Assembly: GCA_023404495.1 (NCBI GenBank)
Contig: JAEYBE010000020.1
Coordinates: 1-64,000, forward strand
Direction of reading: 5' to 3'
DNA from: Actinomycetes bacterium
GTDB lineage: Bacteria > Actinomycetota > Thermoleophilia > Solirubrobacterales > JACPNS01
Length of the DNA stretch: 64,000 nucleotides
The position numbers and the translations under genes were made by a program. Shown here in pieces: positions 44,150 through 55,793 of the stretch (its first letter is position 1; each line of letters opens with the position of its first letter). Below the pieces are notes generated by a model. That model was not told where the DNA came from and did not search any database. It was given only the letters and a program-made list of their open reading frames with translations.

Positions 44150-45274
44150 GTGCCGGAAAAGGATCCATACAAGGTTCTGGGCGTAGCCAAGAACGCAAGC
44201 GAGGCCGAGATCAAGAAGGCCTACCGCAAGCTCGCGCGCAAATGGCACCCCGACCAGAACGCCGGCAACACCGAGGCCGAGGAGAAGTTCAAGGAGGTCC
44301 AGGAGGCCTACGACATTGTCGGCGACCCCAAGAAGCGCAAGGAGTTCGACTCCGGCGGCTTCAACATCCCTTTCACCGGCGGCGGCAACCCGTTCGCCGG
44401 TTCCAACCCGTTCGGGGGCGGAGGGGGTGTTCGCTTCGACAATCTGGGCGACATCTTCGGCGGCGTGACCGGAATGTTCGGTGGGCGATCCGGTGGTGGC
44501 CGGCAGCGCGTTGAGCGCGGTCGCGACCTCGAAGCGGCGGTGGCGATCGGCTTCGATCAATCGATCAGCGGAACCGAAGTCTCAGTCTCGGTGCCGCGCC
44601 ATGAGACATGCGAGACCTGCCATGGCTCGGGCGCAGCGCCCGGCACATCGCCGACCACATGTCCGCGCTGTTCGGGAAGCGGAGTCGAGTCGGTCGGGCA
44701 GGGGATGTTTTCGATCAGCCAACCGTGTCAGCAGTGCCACGGCCGCGGGCAGATTGTGGAGAAGCCGTGTGCGACCTGCCAGGGCGACGGCACCGTGGTG
44801 AAGACGCGCAAGTACCGGGTGAAAATCCCGGCCGGCGTCCGCGACGGCGCGCGGATCCGCGTGGCCGGCAAAGGCGAGGCGGGCGAGAACGGCGGCGCTG
44901 CCGGCGACCTGTATGTGGTTGTCAGCGTCGGCGCTTCCGAGATCTTCACGCGCAAGGGCGACAACCTCGAAGTCAGCGTCCCGGTGACGGTCACTGAGGC
45001 GATTCGCGGGGCGACGATCGAGGTGCCGACCTTGAATGGCAAGAAACAGATCAAGGTTCCTGCCGGCACCAAGCCCGGCACCGTGATCCGTCTAAAGGGC
45101 GAGGGTCCTGCTCACGCCAAGGGCTCCGGCCACGGCGACCTGCGCTACCGCGTGGAAGTGATCGTCCCCAACTTCGAGGCCCTGAGCAAGGAGCAGCAGG
45201 ACGCGGTCGACGACCTCGCGTCCGTCATGACCGACAATCCGCGCGATGAGTTGATCTCGCGCGCCGGGAGCTGA
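44150..45274 (+). CDS. dnaJ: chaperone protein DnaJ
   Basis: 374 residues. J domain with the KWHPDQN HPD motif, a Gly/Phe-rich region, and a complete zinc domain of four CxxCxGxG motifs (CETCHGSG, CPRCSGSG, CQQCHGRG, CATCQGDG), then two beta-sandwich C-terminal domains. GTG start 10 bp after grpE. Stimulates DnaK ATPase and delivers substrates. Confidence 0.98.
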   Translation: MPEKDPYKVLGVAKNASEAEIKKAYRKLARKWHPDQNAGNTEAEEKFKEVQEAYDIVGDPKKRKEFDSGGFNIPFTGGGNPFAGSNPFGGGGGVRFDNLGDIFGGVTGMFGGRSGGGRQRVERGRDLEAAVAIGFDQSISGTEVSVSVPRHETCETCHGSGAAPGTSPTTCPRCSGSGVESVGQGMFSISQPCQQCHGRGQIVEKPCATCQGDGTVVKTRKYRVKIPAGVRDGARIRVAGKGEAGENGGAAGDLYVVVSVGASEIFTRKGDNLEVSVPVTVTEAIRGATIEVPTLNGKKQIKVPAGTKPGTVIRLKGEGPAHAKGSGHGDLRYRVEVIVPNFEALSKEQQDAVDDLASVMTDNPRDELISRAGS

Positions 45275-45279
45275 TCGGC

Positions 45280-45705
45280 GTGGCCGTGCGCAAAGAAGGC
45301 CTCTACATGATCTCGGTCGCCGCCGAGCTGGCAGGAGTACACCCGCAGACGCTGCGTATCTACGAACAGCGCAGGCTGATCCAGCCGACCCGCACGCCGA
45401 AGGGAACCCGTCTCTACAGCGACGAGAACGTGCGCACGCTGCAGCGGATCCAGCAGCTGACCGACGAGGGCATGAACCTCGCGGGAGTCGAGCGGGTGTT
45501 CGACCTGGAGGCGCAGCTCACGCGCATGCAGCGGCGGGTGGCCTCGCTCGAGCGCCAGCTCGAACAGACCCGGGCCGAGGCGATAGCTGAGATCGAGCGC
45601 ATCCGCCGGGCGGGCCGCGCGGAGATCGTGCGCTACCAGCCGCCGCAGCCTGTGAGAATTCCAATCAATAGAACAGAAGAGAACGCGAAGAAGAAGGAGG
45701 CCTGA
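45280..45705 (+). CDS. hspR: HspR, MerR-type heat-shock repressor
   Basis: 141 residues. YMISVAAELAGVHPQTLRIYEQRRLIQPTRTPKGTRLYSDENV is the MerR winged helix; a coiled coil follows (EAQLTRMQRRVASLERQLEQTRAEAIAEIERI) and a basic tail. In other actinobacteria HspR binds HAIR sites with DnaK as co-repressor. It follows dnaJ by 5 bp. GTG start. Confidence 0.94.
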   Translation: MAVRKEGLYMISVAAELAGVHPQTLRIYEQRRLIQPTRTPKGTRLYSDENVRTLQRIQQLTDEGMNLAGVERVFDLEAQLTRMQRRVASLERQLEQTRAEAIAEIERIRRAGRAEIVRYQPPQPVRIPINRTEENAKKKEA

Positions 45706-45710
45706 AAGCA

Positions 45711-48353
<2,643 letters not shown>

Positions 48354-48369
48354 TCAAGCCGTAAGTCTT

Positions 48370-48400
48370 CCATGCCCTCTGCTTGAGGCAGAGGGCATGG
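48370..48400. terminator. bidirectional hairpin after clpB
   Basis: CCATGCCCTCTGC (48370-48382) pairs perfectly with GCAGAGGGCATGG (48388-48400), 5-nt loop. It lies between the convergent clpB and delta-60 repeat genes; no clear T-run on either side. Confidence 0.75.
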
Positions 48401-48406
48401 ATCGCA

Positions 48407-49906
48407 CTATCTCTTCAGGCCGATGATCGTGGATCGAAGATCTTCGGTGTGGCCAGATTTCTGGCATCCAAGAAGCAGTGTCCGAGGGCCTGCCTGGAAC
48501 GGCGCCGCTCCCCCCCACACGCATGCCCGGTATCCCGCTTTGGCGAGCAGGAAAATTCCTTGATCGGACCATGACTTGAGCAACCGACCGGAGTCGGTGA
48601 ATCGGGCGACGATCCCCGCCGGTCCAACACTTCCGAAATCGAACCGACCGTTGAACGGGGCTTGGTCGACCGCTCCAGCAACCGTTATGACACCACTTCG
48701 CGAGACCGCGATCCCAGCCGGGCTGCTAGCTGAATTCACGGGCCGCGCGATCATCGCGGTTCCGTCGTCACCGAAGGCAGGATCCCATCTCCCAGTTCGA
48801 TTGAGTCGGCCGACCGCGAGCTTCGGAAGTCCATTCGCGTCGATTCGCGTGTAACCAAAAAGGATGCGCTCGCGCCGGTCCAGTACAAATCCGGAGCCGT
48901 CGAGCTCCAAGCCCCTGATCGACTCCCACGCGACCGGGTCGAGCGACCCTGCGCTGACATCGACAACTGGCGAAACGTAAGATGGATCGGGCGCCCCCGC
49001 ACGCGTGAAGCGCAGGACGCGCAAGGTGGTGGTGCGGATTGCGTCGGCCATCAGAATCGTGGTGTACATCCGCACGTAGACCGCACCGGACTTCGAGATC
49101 GCGATACCGCCGACATGCGGGCCGTTCGCGGTCGAGGGTGGGAGAGCGATTTGAATCGAGCGTCGATTCCGACCAACTTTGTCGAAAGTTATGACTCGAA
49201 TTGTCCTGGACGCCCACCCCAACTTTGGGTCAGCCAGCACGACCGCAAAGCCCCGACGCAACTTGAAGAACCCGTCCACGAACCTGTTGAATCCGCTCGA
49301 GTAGCCCTCGCCTGTTGGGTGCACCCAGCGATCGAGGACAAGTTTTCCGCCCTTCCCGAATCGCCGGTCGATCCGGCCATCGCGCGTGATGCGGACGGCG
49401 CGGATCTCAGGCCGCCAGCCCTCGCCCGGAAGTCCGTAACCGACATCGGGTGCATTCTCGATGTCCTGTTTCCGGGTCTGATCGACTTGACCAACCACAA
49501 CCATTCCGCCGCGACCGTCCGAGAGCACGTCCTCCGCGACGTCGTTATTGATTCGGTCGGCAACTGGATGATGAAACTTCAGGTTCACCAGTCCGTTATC
49601 CCCAAACCGTCGATCACGGTGGCCGGCCCGTGTGAACCCTCTGAGTTGCCACCGAGAACCGGCGCCTTGATCCCATCCGCCAGCGAACATGAGCGAACCA
49701 TCCGGCCTCGCCGCCACGGTGCCGTTGAAACCCCAGTTGATTGATATTCGCCCGCCGTCCGCGAAGCGTCCGTCAACTGGGCTGGTCGATCGAGCCGAGG
49801 CGCCTTCAGTGCCCAGCGTTACGCCAGCGAACAGGGCGACAGCGAGTACCGCCGCCGTGGATCCCGATGCAGGCCTCGAAGCTCTCATCGCATTGAATGC
49901 TCGCAT
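48407..49906 (-). CDS. secreted delta-60 repeat beta-propeller protein
   Basis: 499 residues. Signal peptide (about 1-39, AAVLAVALFAGVTLGTEGASA), then repeats of the delta-60 type: DRRFGDNGLV, DRRFGKGGKLV, DPAFGDDGTAM, each followed by a strand-rich stretch such as GGMVVVGQVD or GVITVAGAVD. Two Cys near the C-terminus (RACVWGG, LLGCQKS) probably pair. Starts 5 nt after the stop of the RCC1 gene, so the two form an operon. Confidence 0.85.
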   Translation of the reverse strand: MRAFNAMRASRPASGSTAAVLAVALFAGVTLGTEGASARSTSPVDGRFADGGRISINWGFNGTVAARPDGSLMFAGGWDQGAGSRWQLRGFTRAGHRDRRFGDNGLVNLKFHHPVADRINNDVAEDVLSDGRGGMVVVGQVDQTRKQDIENAPDVGYGLPGEGWRPEIRAVRITRDGRIDRRFGKGGKLVLDRWVHPTGEGYSSGFNRFVDGFFKLRRGFAVVLADPKLGWASRTIRVITFDKVGRNRRSIQIALPPSTANGPHVGGIAISKSGAVYVRMYTTILMADAIRTTTLRVLRFTRAGAPDPSYVSPVVDVSAGSLDPVAWESIRGLELDGSGFVLDRRERILFGYTRIDANGLPKLAVGRLNRTGRWDPAFGDDGTAMIARPVNSASSPAGIAVSRSGVITVAGAVDQAPFNGRFDFGSVGPAGIVARFTDSGRLLKSWSDQGIFLLAKAGYRACVWGGAAPFQAGPRTLLLGCQKSGHTEDLRSTIIGLKR

Positions 49907-49911
49907 ACGTA

Positions 49912-51480
49912 TCAGAGGATCGCGAACGCCTGCGTGTAGCTCGCACCCGGCATTCCGCTGTTGCCCTTGTAGCTGCCCTTCAGCGTGAGCGTGGCGGGCG
50001 CTGCGCTCTTGGTGATCTGATTCACCGAGAAGCGTGCCGTGCACTTCGTCTGGCCGCTACGCGAGAAGCGCTTGACGAGCCTCTTGGTCGTCGTGACGCC
50101 TGCCTGCACGATCGTCGCCGTGAGATGAGCGTTGGTGCGGCATTGCTGCGAAAGCTTGCCGGCGCGCGGCGGCAGCGCGACCACGGTTGCGCGCAGATCG
50201 GAAGATTGAACTCCGTCGCTGGAGGCCGCATGCGGCATTGACACCGACGCGAAGTGCACCCCGCCAAAGTCCGCCACCCGACGCGGCACGCTGCTGCTCG
50301 AAGTGGTGCCGTCGCCGAGCTGCCCCTTACTTCCGCGACCCCAGCAGTAGATGCTGCCGGTGTCGAGCCTCGCACAGGAGTGATAGCCACCGACGGTGAT
50401 CTCGCTGGCCGGCCTGCTGAGGCCGATCACGCTGACCGGCTTGGACGAAGTGGTTGTGGTGCCGTTTCCGAGCTGCCCGAACTCATTGGAGCCCCAGCAC
50501 TTGACCGCGCCACCCGCGACCAGCGCGCACGAGTGGCTGATACCGGTAGAGACTTGGCGCGAGTTGCTGATCCCATCGACCTTCACAGCCCCCTTGAACG
50601 GCGCAACCGTGCCGTCGCCAAGCTGTCCATACGGATTGGCGCCCCAACACGAGATCGTGTCATCGGCGTGCTCGGCGCAGGTGTGATCGCCCAGGGACGC
50701 AAGTTCGGTGATGTTGTTGGAGAGGCTCGGGACATCGACCGGCGTATTCGACGACGCCACTGTGTTGGTCGGAGATCCCAGCTGCCGGAAGTTGTTGACC
50801 CCCCAACACTTGACGTTGTTGTTGACCAGTAGCGCGCAGCTGTGTCCACTACCGGAAACGACCTGATCGGCCTGGGTGCCCGCTCCCGCGCCAGTGATCA
50901 CGGCCACCTGCACCGGGGTGCTCGAGGCGGCATTGCTCGTGTTCCCGAGTTGCCCGTAGTTGTTGTTGCCCAGGCACTTGACAGTCTTGTTGTTGTCGCG
51001 GAAGCAGACGTGCTGGCCTCCGGTGGCAACATTTGACGGGCTGGCCCAGGGGCTGATCAGGCCGGCGGTGCTCTGAAAGCTCCGCGCGAATGACCCAAGA
51101 CTCTTCGCCCCGAGCGCGCCGGACGTGTTCTTGCCCCAACAGCCGATTCCACCGGTCACCAGCATCGCGCAGGCCGAGCTGTAGCCACTCGAGACGCCGA
51201 TGGGCTGACTGGTTACGCCCTTGACCGGATACGGCCGAGTCGCGAAGGACACACGGTTGCCCCCGCCCATCCCGGCCTGTTGGGAGCTGTTTGAACCCCA
51301 GCAATAGAGGCGCTTGGACGGATAGATCGCGCAGGTGCTGTAGATCCCGCCGGATAGTTGCGGGTTGGCGATGTCGGCGGAGGCGCTGCCGGCTCCGGTA
51401 GTCAGCGTGGCGACGAGCGCCGCGACGAAGGCAATCGCGGTGAGCATGCGAGTGCGCGAAAGTACGTGTGTGAGCTGCAT
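49912..51480 (-). CDS. secreted RCC1-repeat protein
   Basis: 522 residues. Signal peptide (about 1-36, IAFVAALVATLTTGAGSASA), seven or so RCC1 blades, each with HSCAL...VKCWGSN(E/N)FGQLGNGT-type sequence and paired Cys. A C-terminal beta domain of about 120 residues (SDLRATVVALPPRAGKLSQQC...) follows, less basic than in the paralogue at 39694. It is the first gene of a two-gene operon with the delta-60 protein. A solo REP-like palindrome lies 93 bp upstream of its start. Confidence 0.9.
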   Translation of the reverse strand: MQLTHVLSRTRMLTAIAFVAALVATLTTGAGSASADIANPQLSGGIYSTCAIYPSKRLYCWGSNSSQQAGMGGGNRVSFATRPYPVKGVTSQPIGVSSGYSSACAMLVTGGIGCWGKNTSGALGAKSLGSFARSFQSTAGLISPWASPSNVATGGQHVCFRDNNKTVKCLGNNNYGQLGNTSNAASSTPVQVAVITGAGAGTQADQVVSGSGHSCALLVNNNVKCWGVNNFRQLGSPTNTVASSNTPVDVPSLSNNITELASLGDHTCAEHADDTISCWGANPYGQLGDGTVAPFKGAVKVDGISNSRQVSTGISHSCALVAGGAVKCWGSNEFGQLGNGTTTTSSKPVSVIGLSRPASEITVGGYHSCARLDTGSIYCWGRGSKGQLGDGTTSSSSVPRRVADFGGVHFASVSMPHAASSDGVQSSDLRATVVALPPRAGKLSQQCRTNAHLTATIVQAGVTTTKRLVKRFSRSGQTKCTARFSVNQITKSAAPATLTLKGSYKGNSGMPGASYTQAFAIL

Positions 51481-51572
51481 CTGGATGGATACCCCCTCTG
51501 GATCTTCCAGATCTCATTGATTGAACTTGCGTCTTCCCCCGTAACACTCCCCCCAACCCCCGAGTTGCGCCG

Positions 51573-51598
51573 TACGACAAAGCTGCATCTTTGACGTA
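51573..51598. repeat. solo REP-like palindrome
   Basis: 26-bp unit with arms TACGACAAAG and CTTTGACGTA around CTGCAT; it is the exact reverse complement of the copy at 9397-9422. It sits between the divergent RCC1 and GYD genes, 57 bp before the GYD start, with no transposase nearby. Confidence 0.92.
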
Positions 51599-51655
51599 CT
51601 TCCTTTCGGGGGCGCGATAGATTTTCGGGACCAACTTCGACAAGCGGGAGACGCG

Positions 51656-51937
51656 ATGCCGACCTACATCATGTACAGCAAGCTGACCACCGAGGGTGTG
51701 CGGACGATCAAGGAGAATCCGCGACGCATCACCGAGGTCAACGATGAGGTCAAGGCGCTGGGTATTGAAGTAGTCGCCCAGTACGCCTCGCTCGGCCCCC
51801 ACCACTTCATCAGCATCGTCAACGCGCCCAACGAGCAGGCGATCGCGCGCGCCGCGATCGAGCTCGGATCGCGTGGAACCGCGCAGTACGAGATCGTCCC
51901 GGCGATCTCCGTCGAGAAGCTGATCGACACCTTCTAG
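51656..51937 (+). CDS. GYD domain protein
   Basis: 93 residues: MPTYIMYSKLTTEGVRTIKENP and AQYASLGPHHFISIVNAPN...IELGSRGTAQYEIVPAI match the GYD family (dimeric alpha/beta barrel-like fold), function unknown. It is not PurS, although its place before purD invites that call. RBS GGGAG; possible -10 TAGATT at 51618-51623. Located 22 bp before purD. Confidence 0.9.
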   Translation: MPTYIMYSKLTTEGVRTIKENPRRITEVNDEVKALGIEVVAQYASLGPHHFISIVNAPNEQAIARAAIELGSRGTAQYEIVPAISVEKLIDTF

Positions 51938-51959
51938 TCACGGGACCGAGGCGACCCAC

Positions 51960-53234
51960 GTGAAGATCCTCGTCGTCGGCTCGGGCGGCCGCGAGCACGC
52001 GATCGTTCGCGCGCTCGCGCGCACGTGGAGCGGCGACGACCCGCTCGATCTGATCTGCGCGCCGGGCAACCCCGGGATCGAACGCGACGCGCGCTGCGTT
52101 CCGGACGTCGGCGGCGAGGACGTCGCCGCGCTCGCCGACCTTGCCGAGCGCGAGTCGGTCGATCTCGTTGTAGTCGGCCCAGAAGTTCCGCTTGTCGACG
52201 GCTTGGTTGATCTGCTCGCCGCGCGCGGTATCAAGGCGTTCGGGCCGTCAAGAAACGCCGCGCAACTCGAAGGATCGAAGATCTTCTGCAAGGAGGTGCT
52301 CGTCGCCTCCGGCGTCCCGACCGCCGGCTACGCGGTGCTGCGCACGCGCGAGGAAGCCGCCGCGGCAGCCGACCGCGCTGCCTACCCCGCCGTCTTCAAG
52401 AGCGACGGCCTTGCTGCCGGCAAGGGCGTGATCATCTGCGCCAGCCGCGCCGAGGCGGACGCCGCGATCGATGAGTACTTCACCGAACAACGCTTCGGCG
52501 AAACCGATGTGATCATCGAGGAATACCTCGACGGCGTCGAGGTCTCGCTGCTTGCCGTCTGCGACGGCGAGCGCGCGCACTCGCTGGTGCCGGCGCGCGA
52601 CTACAAGCGCATCTTCGACAACGACGAAGGACCAAACACCGGCGGAATGGGCGCCTTCAGCCCGGTCCCAGAAGTCGCCCACGCTCAGATCGCCGAAATA
52701 TCCGCACAGGTACACCAGCCGATCGTCGACGAGATGAAGCGGCGCGGCGCTCCATTTCATGGGATCCTCTACGCCGGACTGATGCTGACCTCTGACGGAG
52801 TGAAAGTGCTCGAGTACAACGTCCGCTTCGGTGACCCGGAGACGCAGGCGCTGCTGCCGCGACTGACCAGCGATCTCGCCCAGCTGATGCTCGCATCGGT
52901 CGAGACTGGCGGGATCGAGAACGGGTCGATCGAATTCAGCGAGCAGCGATCGGTGACGATCACACTGGCTTCGGCCGGATACCCAGAGACTTCGAGCAAG
53001 GGCGACGTGATTCACGGGCTCGACGACGTCGACCCGGGAGTCGAAGTGACCCACGCCGGAACCGCACGCAACGACGACGGGCAGATCGTCACTGCCGGTG
53101 GACGCGTGCTCAACATCACTGCACTCTCGGACTCCGTACCGCACGCCCGCACCGCGGCCTACGACGCAGCGAACATCATCGACTTCGACGGCAAGCAGCA
53201 GCGCAGCGATATCGCCGCGGGGATCGAGCTCTAG
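51960..53234 (+). CDS. purD: phosphoribosylamine-glycine ligase (GAR synthetase)
   Basis: 424 residues, second step of purine synthesis. N-terminal KILVVGSGGREHAIV, ATP-grasp with AVFKSDGLAAGKGVIIC and DNDEGPNTGGMGAFSPVP, metal site VLEYNVRFGDPETQALLPRL, and the C-terminal AIR-synthetase-like domain. GTG start after a GAGG site. Confidence 0.98.
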   Translation: MKILVVGSGGREHAIVRALARTWSGDDPLDLICAPGNPGIERDARCVPDVGGEDVAALADLAERESVDLVVVGPEVPLVDGLVDLLAARGIKAFGPSRNAAQLEGSKIFCKEVLVASGVPTAGYAVLRTREEAAAAADRAAYPAVFKSDGLAAGKGVIICASRAEADAAIDEYFTEQRFGETDVIIEEYLDGVEVSLLAVCDGERAHSLVPARDYKRIFDNDEGPNTGGMGAFSPVPEVAHAQIAEISAQVHQPIVDEMKRRGAPFHGILYAGLMLTSDGVKVLEYNVRFGDPETQALLPRLTSDLAQLMLASVETGGIENGSIEFSEQRSVTITLASAGYPETSSKGDVIHGLDDVDPGVEVTHAGTARNDDGQIVTAGGRVLNITALSDSVPHARTAAYDAANIIDFDGKQQRSDIAAGIEL

Positions 53235-53237
53235 GCG

Positions 53238-53807
53238 ATGGCGCGCCGCAGGTTCAGGCCTCAGCGAAGCAATCCGCCTTTGCGACCGCGGCCGTCGGTC
53301 AGCCGCGCGCCAATCGATGTCGAGGACGCAGGCGGCGCCGAGGCCGGGTCAGGGGTCCTGATCCCTGAGACCGAGACCCAGCTCGAGGAGATCCCGGTCT
53401 TCGACGGACCACTCGTCGGAATCGTGATGGGTGCCGAGAGCGACCGCGCCGTGATGAGCGCCGCAGCTGACGAGCTGCGTTCACGCAACATCAGCTTCGA
53501 GGAGACCGTCGTCTCCGCCCATCGCGACCCCGAGCAGGTGCGCGACTATGCACGCGGCGCCAGGCAGCGCGGCATCAAGGTGATCATCGCCGGCGCGGGC
53601 ATGGCCGCCGCACTGCCGGGATCGATCGCCGCGCAGACCGACCTTCCGGTGATCGGCGTGCCGATCCGCAGCGAGAACGCCGTCTCCGGCGGCCTTGACG
53701 CGCTGCTTTCGATCGCCCAGGCGCCGGCCGGCGTCCCGGTCGCCTGCGTCGCCGTAAACGGCGCGCAAAACGCGGCGATACTCGCGGCCCGAATTCTGTT
53801 CGCCTAA
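53238..53807 (+). CDS. purE: PurE-type 5-(carboxyamino)imidazole ribonucleotide mutase
   Basis: 189 residues. Core from about residue 57: GIVMGAESDRAVM, VVSAHRDPEQV, AGAGMAAALPGSIAAQTDLPVIGVP and NAAILAARIL. The usual GGAAHLPG loop of class I PurE reads GMAAALPG, so its His is replaced. A basic/Pro-rich N-terminal extension of about 55 residues is unusual. 3 bp after purD. No purK is in the window, so the CO2 donor pathway is open. Confidence 0.9.
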   Translation: MARRRFRPQRSNPPLRPRPSVSRAPIDVEDAGGAEAGSGVLIPETETQLEEIPVFDGPLVGIVMGAESDRAVMSAAADELRSRNISFEETVVSAHRDPEQVRDYARGARQRGIKVIIAGAGMAAALPGSIAAQTDLPVIGVPIRSENAVSGGLDALLSIAQAPAGVPVACVAVNGAQNAAILAARILFA

Positions 53808-53828
53808 CACAACACAGAGGAAACGATT

Positions 53829-55793
53829 ATGGGCAGCTCCAGCCGACTCCGACGCGAACGCGCGGCCCAGCGCGCGAAGGCGGCCGGCACGTCCGCCGGC
53901 TCGCTGAAGGAACAGACGCGCGAGCAGATCACTCTCTGGGACCGCGCTCGCTACGCCTTCGACAACTCGATGTCGCGCGGACCGAGTGCGCTGGTCTGGT
54001 ACTTGGGCGCTGCGGTCGGGGTCATCGTGATCGTCTTCACGGTGTTGATCCTGATCTTCGGCACCGGCCCGACCGACAACCCCGTGACGGCCGGCTACCA
54101 GGTGCTCCTGCACACGCTCGACACCGGCACGATCGCCGGCGACGCAGGCACCGGCTACATCTTGTTGCAGCTGCTGGTCACGCTGCTCGGGATCTTCATC
54201 TTCAGCGCGTTCATCGGTGTGATCGCCAACGCGATCGACGCGCGTCTGACCGAGCTGCGCAAGGGCCGCTCGCTCGTGCTTGAGACCGATCACTCGCTGA
54301 TCCTCGGCTGGAGCGAGAGCGTCTTCACGGTGATCTCCGAGCTCGCGATCGCAAACGAAAGTCGCCAGAGCGGCGCCTGCGTCGTGGTCCTCTCCGAGGA
54401 AGACAAGGCAAACATGGACGACGCGATCCGCGAGCGACTCGATGACCTGCGCGGCACGCGGGTGGTCTGCCGCACCGGTTCGCCAACCTCGATCGCCGAC
54501 CTCGAACTCGTCGGACACGCCGACGCGCGCTCCGTGATCGTGCTCCGGCCTGCAGGCGCCGATCCAGACGTGCGCGTGATCAAATCCCTGTTGGCGCTTA
54601 CCCGTGACCACGCACCAGATCGCCACATCGTCGCCGAGATCGCCAATCCACGCAATCTCGATGCCGCCCGCGCGGCGGGCAAGGGCGAAGCCGAGATCAT
54701 CGATCGCGGGTCGATTGCCAGTCGCCTGCTCGTGCAGTCGTCTCGTCAAAGCGGGGCCGCGCGGATCTACGAAGACCTCTTCGATTTCGACGGCCACGAG
54801 ATCTACGTGCGCCGCGACGAATCGCTGACCGGGATGACCTACGGCGAAGCCTTGCTCGCCTACGAGGACTGCGCGATCATCGGTATTCGCGCCGAAGACG
54901 ACGTGCAGCTAAACCCGCCGCCGCAGACGCTGATTGCCGAAGGAACCGAAATCGTCGCGATTGCGGAAGACGATTCCGTGCTCGAGGAGGCTGCGCCTTT
55001 CACTGGCGAGATCGCAACCGCCGCAATCGCGCAGCACGTGCCGGCCACCGCGCCGCCGGAATCGACTTTGGTGATCGGCTGGAGCCGCCAGACGGCCGAG
55101 GTGCTCAGGTCGCTCGAGGACTTCGCTCCGGCCGGCTCGAGCGCGGAGATCGTCGCGCTGATGCCTCCCGAGCAGTCCGAGCTAGAACGCATCACGGATG
55201 GCTTTGCGCACTTGAAGGTGAGCGCTGGGCGCGGCGACTGCACCGACTCCGAGGTGCTAGAGGCGCTTGAGCCCGCGCGCTTTGACCGCGTGATCGTGAT
55301 GTGCGAAGGAGACGAAGATTGGGACCGTGCCGACGGCCGTGTGCTGCTCGCACTTATCCATCTGCGCGAGATCGCCAAGCGGACCGGCGCGAAGTTCAAG
55401 ATCGTCTCCGAGTTGATGGACGAGGCCGACCGCGACCTCGCTGAGGTGGCGCGCGTCGATGACGTGGTGATCTCCGAGCAGGTGATCTCCTCGCTGCTCG
55501 CACAGATCTCAGAGAACCGCAGCCTCGCGGAGGTCTTCGATGAGCTGCTCGAGGCCGACGGTTCGGAGGTCTACCTGCGGCCCGCCAGCGACTACCTGCG
55601 GAGTGGCATGAATGCGAATTTCGCAACGATCGTTGCCGCCGGCCGCGACCGCGCCGAGAGCGTGATCGGCTACCGCCATGCCGCAGCCGCTCGGGACCCC
55701 GAGGCACACTTCGGGATCCGGCTGAGCCCGCCCAAGAGCGAGCTCTTCTCGCCGCAAGATGGCGACACCGTGATCGTGCTCAGCGAGGACTGA
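53829..55793 (+). CDS. CASTOR/POLLUX-like ion channel
   Basis: 654 residues. Two membrane helices (about 54-80 and 108-134) with a pore-loop region HTLDTGTIAGDAGTG between them, then the signature ELRKGRSLVLETDHSLILGWSE of the CASTOR/POLLUX/SYM8 family, and two RCK/TrkA-N-like Rossmann domains (second begins TLVIGWSRQTAEVL near 418). Plant members are nuclear cation channels; bacterial members are little studied. RBS AGAGGAAA; 21 bp after purE. Ends 14 bp inside the convergent Pr6Pr gene. Confidence 0.9.
   Translation: MGSSSRLRRERAAQRAKAAGTSAGSLKEQTREQITLWDRARYAFDNSMSRGPSALVWYLGAAVGVIVIVFTVLILIFGTGPTDNPVTAGYQVLLHTLDTGTIAGDAGTGYILLQLLVTLLGIFIFSAFIGVIANAIDARLTELRKGRSLVLETDHSLILGWSESVFTVISELAIANESRQSGACVVVLSEEDKANMDDAIRERLDDLRGTRVVCRTGSPTSIADLELVGHADARSVIVLRPAGADPDVRVIKSLLALTRDHAPDRHIVAEIANPRNLDAARAAGKGEAEIIDRGSIASRLLVQSSRQSGAARIYEDLFDFDGHEIYVRRDESLTGMTYGEALLAYEDCAIIGIRAEDDVQLNPPPQTLIAEGTEIVAIAEDDSVLEEAAPFTGEIATAAIAQHVPATAPPESTLVIGWSRQTAEVLRSLEDFAPAGSSAEIVALMPPEQSELERITDGFAHLKVSAGRGDCTDSEVLEALEPARFDRVIVMCEGDEDWDRADGRVLLALIHLREIAKRTGAKFKIVSELMDEADRDLAEVARVDDVVISEQVISSLLAQISENRSLAEVFDELLEADGSEVYLRPASDYLRSGMNANFATIVAAGRDRAESVIGYRHAAAARDPEAHFGIRLSPPKSELFSPQDGDTVIVLSED

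Noticed and set aside
51656..51937. PurS, because the gene precedes purD
   Set aside because: The sequence matches the GYD family (YIMYSKLTTEGVRTI, LGSRGT) and not PurS; purS normally precedes purQ/purL.
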